DNA of 34,254 bases from Candidatus Aquabacterium excrementipullorum. Lineage in GTDB: Bacteria > Pseudomonadota > Gammaproteobacteria > Burkholderiales > Burkholderiaceae_C. The stretch's first letter is position 1, and each line of letters starts with the position of its first letter. The notes below the pieces were generated by a model, which saw only the letters and a list, made by a program, of their open reading frames with translations, had not been told where the DNA came from and made no database searches. This document shows positions 16,416 to 23,921 of the stretch, piece after piece. The stretch spans positions 1-34,254 of the forward strand of contig DXIO01000143.1 in assembly GCA_019112875.1 (NCBI GenBank), read 5' to 3'. Position numbers and translations under genes: made by a program.

Positions 16416-17702
16416 ATGAACACCCCTATTGTTCCCGCGGAAGCCGTCACCCTGGCATTGGCCCTGTTGCTGGTGGCCTCTTTGCTGGTCAAGTTCTGGC
16501 TGTCCAGCCGCCAGGTGCGCCACGTGGCGCTGCACCGGGCCCAGGTGCCCGCCCCCTTCGCCGACACCATCACGCTGGAAAGCCACCAGCGCGCCGCCGA
16601 TTACACGATCGCCAAGCTGCGCTTCGGCATGGTGTCCACCGCTGTGGGCGGCGCCGTGCTGCTGGGCTGGACACTGCTGGGCGGGCTGGATGCCCTCAAC
16701 GCCTGGCTGGTCGAGGCCTGGCTGCCCTCCCTGGGCCCGCTGGGTTACCAACTGGCCCTGCTGGCCGCGTTTTCCGTCATCGGCGCCGTGATCGAGCTGC
16801 CGCTGGAGTTGTGGAACACCTTCCGGCTGGAGCAACGCCACGGCTTCAACCGCATGACGCTCAAGCTCTGGCTGGGTGACCAGCTCAAGGGCATGCTGCT
16901 GGGCGTCGCCATCGGCGGCCCCATCGCGGCGCTGATCCTGTGGCTGATGGGCGCGGCCGGCAGCCTGTGGTGGCTGTGGGCCTGGGCCACCTGGACGGGC
17001 TTCTCCCTGCTGATGATGGTGATCTTCCCCACCGTGATCGCGCCCCTGTTCAACAAGTTCCAGCCCCTGCAGGACGAGGCCCTCAAGGCCCGCGTCGAAG
17101 GCCTGATGCAACGCTGCGGCTTCGCGTCCAAGGGCCTGTTCGTCATGGACGGCAGCCGCCGCTCGGCCCACGGCAACGCCTATTTCACCGGCCTGGGCGC
17201 AGCCAAGCGCGTGGTTTTCTTCGACACGCTGCTGGCGCGCCTGAACCCCGGCGAGGTCGAGGCTGTGCTGGCGCACGAGCTGGGCCACTTCAAGCACAAG
17301 CACGTGCTCAAGCGCATGATCGGCCTGTTCGCCATCAGCCTGGGCGCTTTTGCCCTGCTGGGCTGGCTGTCGCAGCAGTTGGGCTTCTACGTGGGCCTGG
17401 GCGTGCGCCCCAACCTGGATGCCCCCAACGACGCGCTGGCGCTGTTGCTCTTCATGATGGTCGTGCCGCTGGCGGGCTTCTTCGCCGCCCCCCTGATGGC
17501 CACCTTCTCGCGCCGCGACGAGTTCCAGGCCGACGCCTACGCCTGCGCCCACGCCCAGGGCAGCGATCTGGCCCGTGCGCTCGTCAAGCTTTACGACGAC
17601 AATGCCTCCACGCTGACCCCCGATCCGCTGTACGTGCGCTTCTACTACTCGCACCCGCCGGCCTCCGAGCGCCTGGCGGCCCTGCGCACCCAGCCGGCCT
17701 GA
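16416..17702 (+). CDS. M48 family (Ste24/HtpX-like) membrane metallopeptidase
   Basis: This 428-residue integral membrane protease has several hydrophobic segments (about 8-28, 70-92, 110-130, 160-180, 183-210, 305-325, 342-362). The zinc site HELGH lies at 287-291 and the third ligand Glu369 in RRDEFQADAYA. The N-terminal domain matches the CAAX-protease-type Peptidase_M48_N, as in Ste24. It likely cleaves membrane or misfolded proteins at the inner membrane. The start at 16416 agrees with the -10 element and the hydrophobic N-terminus. It heads a run with the pterin dehydratase and rsgA. Confidence 0.93.
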   Translation: MNTPIVPAEAVTLALALLLVASLLVKFWLSSRQVRHVALHRAQVPAPFADTITLESHQRAADYTIAKLRFGMVSTAVGGAVLLGWTLLGGLDALNAWLVEAWLPSLGPLGYQLALLAAFSVIGAVIELPLELWNTFRLEQRHGFNRMTLKLWLGDQLKGMLLGVAIGGPIAALILWLMGAAGSLWWLWAWATWTGFSLLMMVIFPTVIAPLFNKFQPLQDEALKARVEGLMQRCGFASKGLFVMDGSRRSAHGNAYFTGLGAAKRVVFFDTLLARLNPGEVEAVLAHELGHFKHKHVLKRMIGLFAISLGAFALLGWLSQQLGFYVGLGVRPNLDAPNDALALLLFMMVVPLAGFFAAPLMATFSRRDEFQADAYACAHAQGSDLARALVKLYDDNASTLTPDPLYVRFYYSHPPASERLAALRTQPA

Positions 17703-17712
17703 TGATCGACTG

Positions 17713-17784
17713 ATGTCCACGATGTTGATGTTGACGTTGCTGTCCAAGCTCTCCATGCTGCCCACGTTGTCGCCCCTGCCATGA
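17713..17784 (+). CDS. Possible 23-residue leader peptide before the pterin dehydratase
   Basis: A short open frame starts at ATG 17713, eleven bases after the M48 stop, and ends in TGA at 17782-17784, which overlaps the next ATG (17781) as ATGA. The peptide would be Leu/Met/Thr/Ser-rich and hydrophobic (MSTMLMLTLL... to ...LSPLP). Four of its leucine codons are TTG, which is uncommon in this genome. It could be a translated leader that couples M48 and dehydratase translation, or a chance frame. No terminator or attenuator hairpin is seen. Nothing resembles a known protein. Confidence 0.3.
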   Translation: MSTMLMLTLLSKLSMLPTLSPLP

Positions 17785-18104
17785 GCACGCCCCTGCACCT
17801 CCAGCGCTGCCAGCATCAGGCCGGACAGCCCCTGGACACGGCCGAGCAGGCCGATCTGCTCAAACAGGTCAACGGCTGGGCCGTCGTGGATGGCTCACTG
17901 GAGCGCCGCTTCAAGTTCGCCGATTTCCACCACACCATGGCTTTCGTCGACGCCGTGGCCTGGATCGCCAACGAGCAGGACCACCACCCCGACATGGCCG
18001 TGAGCTACAACCTCTGCACCCTGCGCTGGAACACGCATTCCGTGAACGGCCTGTCGATCAACGATTTCATCTGCGCCGCCCGCGTGGACGCCCTGGCCTC
18101 ATGA
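17781..18104 (+). CDS. 4a-hydroxytetrahydrobiopterin dehydratase (PCD/DCoH)
   Basis: This 107-residue protein dehydrates 4a-hydroxytetrahydropterin to regenerate the cofactor of aromatic amino acid hydroxylases. The signature NEQDHHPDMAVSYN (64-77) contains the active-site histidines, and FKFADFHHTMAFVDAVAWIA precedes it. Length is typical (95-115). No phenylalanine hydroxylase gene is next to it, so it is not a phhA-phhB operon; it sits between the M48 gene and rsgA and overlaps rsgA by four bases. Confidence 0.94.
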   Translation: MSTPLHLQRCQHQAGQPLDTAEQADLLKQVNGWAVVDGSLERRFKFADFHHTMAFVDAVAWIANEQDHHPDMAVSYNLCTLRWNTHSVNGLSINDFICAARVDALAS

Positions 18105-19066
18105 AGCGCGCGAGCGCAGCGGGCCGTGGCGGACGTGCCAAAGGCAGCAAGGGTGCAGGCGCCGACGTCGGTGAAGAAGGCCTGGTCGTGGCCACCCACG
18201 GCCGCCATGTCGTGATCGAGACCACCGACGGCAGCCGCCTCATCTGCCACCCGCGCGGCAAGAAGAGCGAGGCCGTGGTGGGCGACCACGTGCGCTGGCA
18301 GCACACGCTGGAAGGCGGCGACGAGGGCGTGATCATTGCCGTGGCCGAGCGCCGCAACCTGCTCTACCGGCAGGACGAATGGCGCAGCAAGTCCTTCGCG
18401 GCCAACCTCGATCAACTGCTGATGTGGATCGCAGTGGAGCCCGTGTTCAGCGAGGCGCAGCTCACGCGCGCGCTGATCGCCGCCCGCTCGGCCGACATCC
18501 CGGCCACCATCGTGCTCAACAAGATCGACCTGCCCGGCACGCCCACCGCGCGCGAGCGCCTGGCGCCTTACAAAGCCATGGGCTACCCGGTGGTCGAACT
18601 GTCGCTGAAGCAGGAGACCGAAGCCGCGCGCGCGCAGATGGCACCGCTGCTGGACGGCAAGGCCACGCTGGTGCTGGGCCCTTCGGGCGCCGGCAAGAGC
18701 ACGCTGATCAACACGCTGCTGCCCAACGCCCGCGCCGAAGTGGGCGAAATCTCGCAGGCGCTCAACTCGGGCCGGCACACGACCACATCGAGCCTCTGGT
18801 ACTGGCTCGATGACACACGCCAAAGCGCCGTGATCGACTCACCCGGTTTCCAGGAGTTCGGCCTGCACCACATCGCGCCGACCGAACTGCAGCGCCTGAT
18901 GCCCGACATCGCTGCGCACATGAACGATTGCCGCTTCCACAACTGCACGCACCGGCAGGAGCCGGGTTGCGCGGTGCAGGCGGCGGTGGCGCAAGGGCAG
19001 ATCAGCGAGATGCGCCTGAGCCTGTACACCGCCCTGTTCGACGAATTGAGCCAGCCGCGCTGGTGA
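18101..19066 (+). CDS. rsgA: Ribosome small subunit-dependent GTPase A
   Basis: This 321-residue circularly permuted GTPase helps release assembly factors from the maturing 30S subunit. An N-terminal OB fold (about 25-85) is followed by the G4 motif NKID (140-143), the P-loop GPSGAGKST (193-201), the switch HTTTSS and the DSPGFQEFGL G3 motif, then a zinc finger CRFHNCTHRQEPGC. The lysine/glycine-rich N-terminal tail is usual. ATGA overlap with the dehydratase gene supports the start at 18101. Confidence 0.97.
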   Translation: MKRASAAGRGGRAKGSKGAGADVGEEGLVVATHGRHVVIETTDGSRLICHPRGKKSEAVVGDHVRWQHTLEGGDEGVIIAVAERRNLLYRQDEWRSKSFAANLDQLLMWIAVEPVFSEAQLTRALIAARSADIPATIVLNKIDLPGTPTARERLAPYKAMGYPVVELSLKQETEAARAQMAPLLDGKATLVLGPSGAGKSTLINTLLPNARAEVGEISQALNSGRHTTTSSLWYWLDDTRQSAVIDSPGFQEFGLHHIAPTELQRLMPDIAAHMNDCRFHNCTHRQEPGCAVQAAVAQGQISEMRLSLYTALFDELSQPRW

Positions 19067-19103
19067 AAAATACCCCCATCCTTGCCGCCCTCAGGACCAC
19101 CCT

Positions 19104-19376
19104 ATGAGCGACCATCTTTCTGCCCTGGAACCCACGCTGGACGATGCTGCGCAAGGCAGCTTGAGCATGCAGGCTCTGGCGAACCAGTGGCGCGAGGCCG
19201 CGAAGCAGCATCAACCGGCGCTGCCGCCACGCTACCTGGATGTGCTGGACCGGGTGCTGAGTCAGCTGGAATCCAGTGCCTTGTTCACCGAGGAGAGCTG
19301 TTCTTTCAGCCAGGCGGACATGTTGGGGGCGTTGCGGGATTGGCTGCACAAGGCGCGGGCGTTGGGGGCGCATTGA
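19104..19376 (+). CDS. Small uncharacterised protein, 90 residues
   Basis: I do not recognise this protein. It is 90 residues, alpha-helical in style and acidic, with no signal peptide or membrane segment and one cysteine near the middle. An AGGA ribosome site (19093-19096) stands 7 bases before ATG, and codon use matches its neighbours, so it is probably real. It follows rsgA by 37 bases and may be co-transcribed. It ends 13 bases from the stop of the convergent TetR gene. Confidence 0.7.
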   Translation: MSDHLSALEPTLDDAAQGSLSMQALANQWREAAKQHQPALPPRYLDVLDRVLSQLESSALFTEESCSFSQADMLGALRDWLHKARALGAH

Positions 19377-19389
19377 TCGCCCCCAGGCA

Positions 19390-20022
19390 TCAGCCTTCGA
19401 CCGGCCGCGCCACAGAGCTCCAGGCCGCCTCCGCCAGCATCTCCCGATACTGCGCCGGCGACGACTTCACCCGCCCGGACAACCAAGCCCGGCAATAGTT
19501 CTCCGCCTGCCCGATCATCAGCGACGGAAACAACTCCGCCGGCCATTCCCGCAACTGCACCACCCGCTCAGGCCGCGTGAACCACCCCATCAGCGTCTTG
19601 CCCAGCAAACGATTGCGCTGCAACAGCTCGGCCCCATGCGGCCCTTTGGCCACCGCCGAGCGCGCCTGGAACACATAGCGCGCCAGTTCCGGCTGCGCCA
19701 CCACCCAGTCCACATAGCTGTAGACCAGCGCCGCCACCCCGTCCTTCAGGCTCTCGGCCTTCGAGAACCACTGCTCGCGCAGCGCCGCCTGGTCGTCCAT
19801 CGCCGCGAAGAACAGCGCCGCCACCAGCCCCTCCTTGCTGCCGAAGTGGTGGTACAGGTTACCCACGCTCGCATCGCAGCGCTCCTTGAGCATCTCGATG
19901 GTCGTGGGCTCGATGCCGTGCTCGTTGAAGCAGGCCAGCGCGCCGCCCAGGATGCGGCGCTTGAGCTGCGCCCGCGCGCCCGGGTAGGCGCGCTCCAGCA
20001 CCACAGACACCCCCGCGTTCAT
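19390..20022 (-). CDS. TetR/AcrR family regulator of the DUF4442 gene
   Basis: This 210-residue protein has a TetR HTH (about 18-65: LKRRILGGALACFNEHGIE, then TTIEMLKERCDASVGNLYHHFGSKEGL) and an all-helical ligand domain with a conserved-looking WFTRPERVVQL segment. ATG 20022 is chosen; the frame stays open to 20136 but the added residues are poor in typical codons and would run through the operator. It is divergent from the DUF4442 gene, and a 22-bp palindrome lies in the gap. Probable local repressor. Confidence 0.9.
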   Translation of the reverse strand: MNAGVSVVLERAYPGARAQLKRRILGGALACFNEHGIEPTTIEMLKERCDASVGNLYHHFGSKEGLVAALFFAAMDDQAALREQWFSKAESLKDGVAALVYSYVDWVVAQPELARYVFQARSAVAKGPHGAELLQRNRLLGKTLMGWFTRPERVVQLREWPAELFPSLMIGQAENYCRAWLSGRVKSSPAQYREMLAEAAWSSVARPVEG

Positions 20023-20067
20023 CGACAACACCTCGCACAAGAACAAGACCGGTTCATGGATGCGTAT

Positions 20068-20098
20068 TTGACACCGAATAATATTCCAGAATATTATT
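20068..20098 (+). promoter_or_regulatory. Promoter with embedded 22-bp palindromic operator
   Basis: A perfect inverted repeat with 10-bp arms AATAATATTC and GAATATTATT around CA occupies 20077-20098. A consensus -35 TTGACA lies at 20068-20073, with ATATTA or TATTAT 17-18 bases on as the -10. The palindrome therefore fills the spacer and -10, an ideal repressor site. Its AT-richness is striking in this genome. Assigned to the divergent TetR regulator by position. Confidence 0.75.
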
Positions 20099-20177
20099 CT
20101 GTTGACCGATTTGAGGGTCAGGTTGACTGATCTCACAGCCCTTTACGCATCAACGCATCCTTCCCAGAAAGCCCTCC

Positions 20178-20618
20178 ATGAGCCAGCTTCTCGCCCTGTA
20201 CAACAGCGCCGGCCCCGAGCAGTTCACCGCCGCCGTCTGCCAGTTCGCGCCCTACTTCAGCACCATCACGCCCAGCTTCACCGCGCTGCGCGCCGGCCAC
20301 GCCGAAGCCACCGTGCCCTTCCGCCGCGAGATCACCAACCACCTGGGCACCGTGCACGCCATCGCGCTGTGCAACGCGGCCGAGCTGGTCGCCGGCACCA
20401 TGACGGATGCGTCCGTTCCCGCAGGCCACCGCTGGATCCCCAAGGGCATGACGGTGCAGTACCTGGCCAAAGCCAAGACCGGCGTGCGCGCCGTGGCCGA
20501 TGGCAGCCACGTGCCCTGGAACGAGCCCGGCGACCATGAGGTGCCCGTGGACATCTTCGACGAGCAGGGCACCAAGGTCTTCCACGCCCGCATCACGATG
20601 AACATCAAGGCCGCCTGA
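20178..20618 (+). CDS. DUF4442 hotdog-fold protein (thioesterase-like)
   Basis: This 146-residue protein fits the DUF4442 group of hotdog-fold proteins, related to PaaI/YiiD-type acyl-CoA thioesterases. The region HLGTVHAIALCNAAELVAGTM (56-76) corresponds to the central hotdog helix, where thioesterases keep an Asn/His-Gly and an acidic residue (E70 here). KGMTVQYLAKAKTGVRAVADG is the following strand pair. The substrate is unknown but probably an acyl-CoA. It is controlled by the promoter/operator at 20068-20098. The next gene piece (20646-20763) looks decayed. Confidence 0.85.
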   Translation: MSQLLALYNSAGPEQFTAAVCQFAPYFSTITPSFTALRAGHAEATVPFRREITNHLGTVHAIALCNAAELVAGTMTDASVPAGHRWIPKGMTVQYLAKAKTGVRAVADGSHVPWNEPGDHEVPVDIFDEQGTKVFHARITMNIKAA

Positions 20619-20645
20619 GGCCCACGATCACCGAAGACACGCCAG

Positions 20646-20763
20646 ATGGACATGCTCGCCATCGGCCGCGGGGGGGCGGGCCTCGCAGGGCTTCAGCCGC
20701 CTGCTGGGCACCGAGAAGCTCTGCGCCAGCGCACAGGGCACCATCGCCAAGGTCGGTGGCTGA
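20646..20763 (+). pseudogene. Probable frameshifted gene end
   Basis: From 20677 the frame reads RASQGFSRLLGTEKL and on to IAKVGG then TGA (20761-20763), with G/C-ending codons throughout, as in real genes here. No good start exists in that frame. The start ATG 20646 (MDMLAIGRG) with equally good codons is in another frame, and the switch falls at a G-run (20670-20676). It looks like the C-terminus of a lost gene, or a sequencing slip in a G-run. The family is not recognised. Confidence 0.35.
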
Positions 20764-20778
20764 TCAAGCGGCCAGGGA

Positions 20779-21768
20779 TCAGCCGATCAGGTTGGCCAGC
20801 GACAGCAGCGCCAGCAGCAGCATCCACAGCACCACCGAACGCCAGATCAGGGCCACCACATTGCGCAGGTGATCCATCTGCGGCAGCACACCGGCCGTGC
20901 TGCCCACGGCTGCGGCGGCCTCGGCGCTGTCGCCCTCGCTCAGCGTGCGGGACACGTCCTGCCCCGCCGCGGGCGCCGATTGCCCGCCCAGTTGCACCCC
21001 CACCGCGCCGGCAGCGGCGGACAGGATGATGCCTTCGTTGGCCTGGGTCCACAGTGTGGCGTAACGGCGCCAGGATTCGATCGCCTCTTCGAAGTTGCCG
21101 ACCACGGCGAAGCCGAAGGCTGTCAGGCGCGAGGGCAGGAAGTCGATCAGGTCGAACAGCCGCCCCGACAACACGCTCAGGCGATCGTGCGTGGTGGCGC
21201 CCGTGACATGGCTGCGGTAGGCCCAGTAGCGGCTGGTGAACTCGGCCATGCGGTACATCACGGCCCCCATGGGCCCCAGGCCCACGGTGGACAGCGCCAC
21301 GAACCAGAAGAACACGCCGAACACGTGGCGGTGCGCGGCCAGCAGCGAATACTCGATCACATGGCGCAGCAGTTCGCGGCGCGGCAGATCGCTCGCGTCC
21401 ACGTGGCGCCATTGGGCCAGCAGCTCACGGGCACGGTCTTCCTTGGCCTCGTCCAACGCATCGCGGATGGCGGTGAAGTGGTGGCTGAACTGGCGAAAGC
21501 CCAGCGTCATGTACAGCACGACCACGTCCCACACCAGCGCCAGCACGGTACTGTAGTGGTTGATGGCCACGTAGGCCACGCCGATCAGCAGCGCCGGCGC
21601 CACCACGGTGATGGCCCACACGACCCGCGCGTGCACGGGCGCGCCCGCATCGAAATTGCGACCGACCCAGCGCACCCAGGCCGTCAGGCCCTGGTGGACC
21701 GGGTTGTGGTTCGGCAGGGGCTTGAGCTGTTCGATCAACAGGGCGAACAGCACGGCGAAAAAGCTCAT
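20779..21768 (-). CDS. CobD/CbiB (AmpE-like) family membrane protein
   Basis: This 329-residue protein has membrane segments near 2-14, 48-70, 72-92, 150-170 and 310-328 and the family stretch LGPMGAVMYRMAEF seen in CbiB-type adenosylcobinamide-phosphate synthases. No other cobalamin gene is nearby. The AmpE-like subfamily common in betaproteobacteria is of unclear function, so a cobalamin role should not be assumed. An alanine/glycine-rich loop (about 255-295) precedes the last segment. It follows the nudL-like gene by 34 bases in the same direction and is probably co-transcribed. Confidence 0.85.
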   Translation of the reverse strand: MSFFAVLFALLIEQLKPLPNHNPVHQGLTAWVRWVGRNFDAGAPVHARVVWAITVVAPALLIGVAYVAINHYSTVLALVWDVVVLYMTLGFRQFSHHFTAIRDALDEAKEDRARELLAQWRHVDASDLPRRELLRHVIEYSLLAAHRHVFGVFFWFVALSTVGLGPMGAVMYRMAEFTSRYWAYRSHVTGATTHDRLSVLSGRLFDLIDFLPSRLTAFGFAVVGNFEEAIESWRRYATLWTQANEGIILSAAAGAVGVQLGGQSAPAAGQDVSRTLSEGDSAEAAAAVGSTAGVLPQMDHLRNVVALIWRSVVLWMLLLALLSLANLIG

Positions 21769-21802
21769 GCCCGGATCATAGCGGGGCCGCCCGCTGCCCG
21801 CT

Positions 21803-22525
21803 TCAGGCCGCCAGGAAACGGTACAGATTTCGCAACATCGCGGCGGTGGCGCCCCAGATGAAAAAGTCCTCGTCGCGGCCAGGCGCGCGCCAGGGCATCG
21901 AGAAGTAGCGCATCTCCATCTCCCCCGACAGCGCGGCGCGCTGCTGGTGGTTCGCCGGGTTCATCAGAAACGCCAGCGGCACCTCGAAGATCTCGGCCAC
22001 CTCGCAGGGCTCGGGTGTGAGCTCGAGCGCCACGCCTTCATCAGGGCGGGCATGCACCAGGCCCACCACCGGCGTCACGACGAAGCCCGTGCCCGTGATG
22101 TAGGGCGGCAACTCGCCGATCACCTCCACGCGCTCGGGTGGCAGGCCGACCTCCTCCTGCGCCTCGCGCAAGGCGGTGGCCTTGGCATCGACGTCGCCCT
22201 CGTCCTTGCGGCCGCCGGGAAAGCTCACCTGCCCGGCGTGCGCCTTGAGGTGGGCCGTGCGCTGCGTGAGCAGCACGGACAGCACCGCCGGCTCGCCTGC
22301 CGTAGCCACCTGCCGGATCACCAGCGGAATCAGCACCGCGGCCGGCACCGGCTGCGCGGCGCGCCAGAAGCGCTCGACCTCGGTGTCGGCCTGCCACTCG
22401 GGCGGGTTGGCGAAACGCGCCCGCAGGGCTTCAGGCGTGAGGCGCGCCGGATCGACCAAAGGCAGGTCGTCGACGGGCGGCAGCAAGGCGGCGGTTCGAG
22501 GATCGAAAGGCAGGGGCAAGGCCAT
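21803..22525 (-). CDS. Nudix CoA pyrophosphatase
   Basis: This 240-residue Nudix hydrolase splits CoA or its thioesters into phosphopantetheine and 3',5'-ADP. The CoA-specific motif LLTQRTAHLKAHAGQVSFPGG (NuCoA) directly precedes the Nudix box ending ALREAQEEVGL. The first glutamate of the canonical box is replaced by Asp (GRKDEGD), which is normal in this branch (YeaB/NudL). A 60-residue N-terminal extension is present. It heads a two-gene run with the CbiB-like gene. Confidence 0.92.
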   Translation of the reverse strand: MALPLPFDPRTAALLPPVDDLPLVDPARLTPEALRARFANPPEWQADTEVERFWRAAQPVPAAVLIPLVIRQVATAGEPAVLSVLLTQRTAHLKAHAGQVSFPGGRKDEGDVDAKATALREAQEEVGLPPERVEVIGELPPYITGTGFVVTPVVGLVHARPDEGVALELTPEPCEVAEIFEVPLAFLMNPANHQQRAALSGEMEMRYFSMPWRAPGRDEDFFIWGATAAMLRNLYRFLAA

Positions 22526-22617
22526 GACTCAGATGGTAGCCAAAGGTGTCATCCCGCATGGGCAGCAGGGCTCGGTGAAAGCACCCGGTACGCAGGCCGC
22601 ATGCACAGGAATTCGGG

Positions 22618-22660
22618 CACGAAAAAACCGCCTGGGCGGATGCCGAGGCGGTTTTTCGTG
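22618..22660 (-). terminator. Rho-independent terminator of the rpsP-rplS operon
   Basis: On the minus strand the stem AGGCGG pairs with CCGCCT around a 12-nt loop, and is followed by a run of six T. The A and T tracts make it work in both directions by structure, but only the minus-strand ribosomal operon ends here, 35 bases downstream of rplS. Confidence 0.85.
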
Positions 22661-22694
22661 TGGCGACCACAAGGCCGCCAGGCACAAGAAAAGC

Positions 22695-23048
22695 TTAGGC
22701 CAGCTTCTCTTTGATACGTGCCGACTTGCCGCTGCGCTGACGCAGGTAGTACAGCTTGGCGCGACGCACGTCACCACGACGCTTGACGTCGATGGAGGCG
22801 ATGAGCGGGCTGTACAGTTGGAACGTGCGCTCCACGCCTTCGCCGCTGGAGATCTTGCGGACGATGAAGCTGGAGTTCAGGCCGCGGTTGCGCTTGGCAA
22901 TCACGACGCCTTCGTAGGCCTGCACGCGCTTGCGGGTGCCTTCAACCACGTTGACGTTGACGATCACGGTGTCGCCAGGGGCGAACGCGGGGATGGTTTT
23001 GTTCAGGCGAGCAATTTCTTCTTGCTCGAGCTGACGGATCAGATCCAT
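22695..23048 (-). CDS. rplS: 50S ribosomal protein L19
   Basis: This 117-residue protein matches L19 over its full length: [12 protein letters not shown], then [35 protein letters not shown] in the core and [13 protein letters not shown]19 sits at the 30S-50S interface. It is the last gene of the operon, 77 bases after trmD, and is followed by a strong terminator. A TATAAT at the trmD stop may give it an extra promoter. Confidence 0.98.
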   Translation of the reverse strand: MDLIRQLEQEEIARLNKTIPAFAPGDTVIVNVNVVEGTRKRVQAYEGVVIAKRNRGLNSSFIVRKISSGEGVERTFQLYSPLIASIDVKRRGDVRRAKLYYLRQRSGKSARIKEKLA

Positions 23049-23124
23049 GGAGTGCTCCTAAAACGATCGTGCTTGCGCTTGAGAATTCAGCAGATATGCC
23101 AGGCAGAGGATCGCGAAACCGAAG

Positions 23125-23130
23125 ATTATA
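23125..23130 (-). promoter_or_regulatory. TATAAT at the trmD stop codon, possible internal rplS promoter
   Basis: The minus strand reads TATAAT across the trmD stop codon (23126-23128), 77 bases before rplS. The matching -35 position is poor (TGAGCA). It could raise L19 output independently of the upstream genes; weak evidence. Confidence 0.3.
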
Positions 23131-23905
23131 GCAGAGTCTTGAGGAACTGCTCATCTGCTTTTGACAGACGGCCGTCCCGGCGTGCCGCGTCGATCAACTC
23201 GGGGCGGCGCTGCCAGGTGATGGACAGCTGCTGCTGGCGCCGCCATAGGGCGATCTGCGCATGGTGACCGGACATCAGCACGGGCGGCACGGCCGCGTCG
23301 GCGCCGGGCAATTGGGCGCTCAGTGCCTCGCCCAGCACGTCGGGGCGGCTGTAGTGCGGGCAGTCCAGCAGGCCGTCCGAGAAGCTGTCCTGCTGGTGCG
23401 AGGCCGCATCGTGCAGCACGCCCGGCTGCAGACGCGCCACGGCGTCCATCAGGGTCAGGGCCGGCAACTCGCCGCCGGACAGCACGTAATCGCCAAGGCT
23501 GATTTCTTCATCGACATGCGCGTCGATGAAGCGCTGGTCGATGCCCTCGTAGCGGCCGCACAGCAGCACGGCGCCCGGGGAGGCGGCCAAGGCTTCCACA
23601 CGCGGCTGCGTGAGCGGTTTGCCGGCCGGGCTGAACAGGATCACGGGCAGGCGCGGGCCGCCAGCGGCCTCTTGGTCGGCGCGGATGGCGGACAGCGCGC
23701 GCGCCAGCGGCTCGACCAGCATGACCATGCCGGGGCCGCCGCCGAAGGGGCGGTCGTCCACGCGGCGGTAGGTGTCTTCGGCGAAATCGCGCAGCGGCCA
23801 CAGGCGCACATCGACGGCCTTGTTCTCGAAGGCGCGGCGTGTCACGCCCACACGGGCGAAGGGCTCGAAGAGCTCGGGGAACAGGGTGATGACGTCGAAG
23901 CGCAT
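23126..23905 (-). CDS. trmD: tRNA (guanine(37)-N1)-methyltransferase
   Basis: This 259-residue SPOUT (knotted) methyltransferase makes m1G37 in tRNAs with a G36G37 sequence, preventing frameshifts. It has MRFDVITLFPELFEPF at the start, RPFGGGPGMVM, the SAM-knot segments LLCGRYEGIDQR and SLGDYVLSGGELPALTLMDAVARLQPGVL. Length is usual. It lies 16 bases after rimM in the operon. Confidence 0.98.
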   Translation of the reverse strand: MRFDVITLFPELFEPFARVGVTRRAFENKAVDVRLWPLRDFAEDTYRRVDDRPFGGGPGMVMLVEPLARALSAIRADQEAAGGPRLPVILFSPAGKPLTQPRVEALAASPGAVLLCGRYEGIDQRFIDAHVDEEISLGDYVLSGGELPALTLMDAVARLQPGVLHDAASHQQDSFSDGLLDCPHYSRPDVLGEALSAQLPGADAAVPPVLMSGHHAQIALWRRQQQLSITWQRRPELIDAARRDGRLSKADEQFLKTLL

Positions 23906-23921
23906 GGCGCCCGGCCCGAAC

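Noticed and set aside
16338..17816. Minus-strand open frame of about 490 codons opposite the M48 gene
   Set aside because: Shadow of a GC-rich gene; the plus strand encodes a full M48 protease with HELGH.
20779..21768. A true cobalamin biosynthesis gene
   Set aside because: No cobalamin neighbours are present and the AmpE-like branch has no proven role there; kept as family-level call only.
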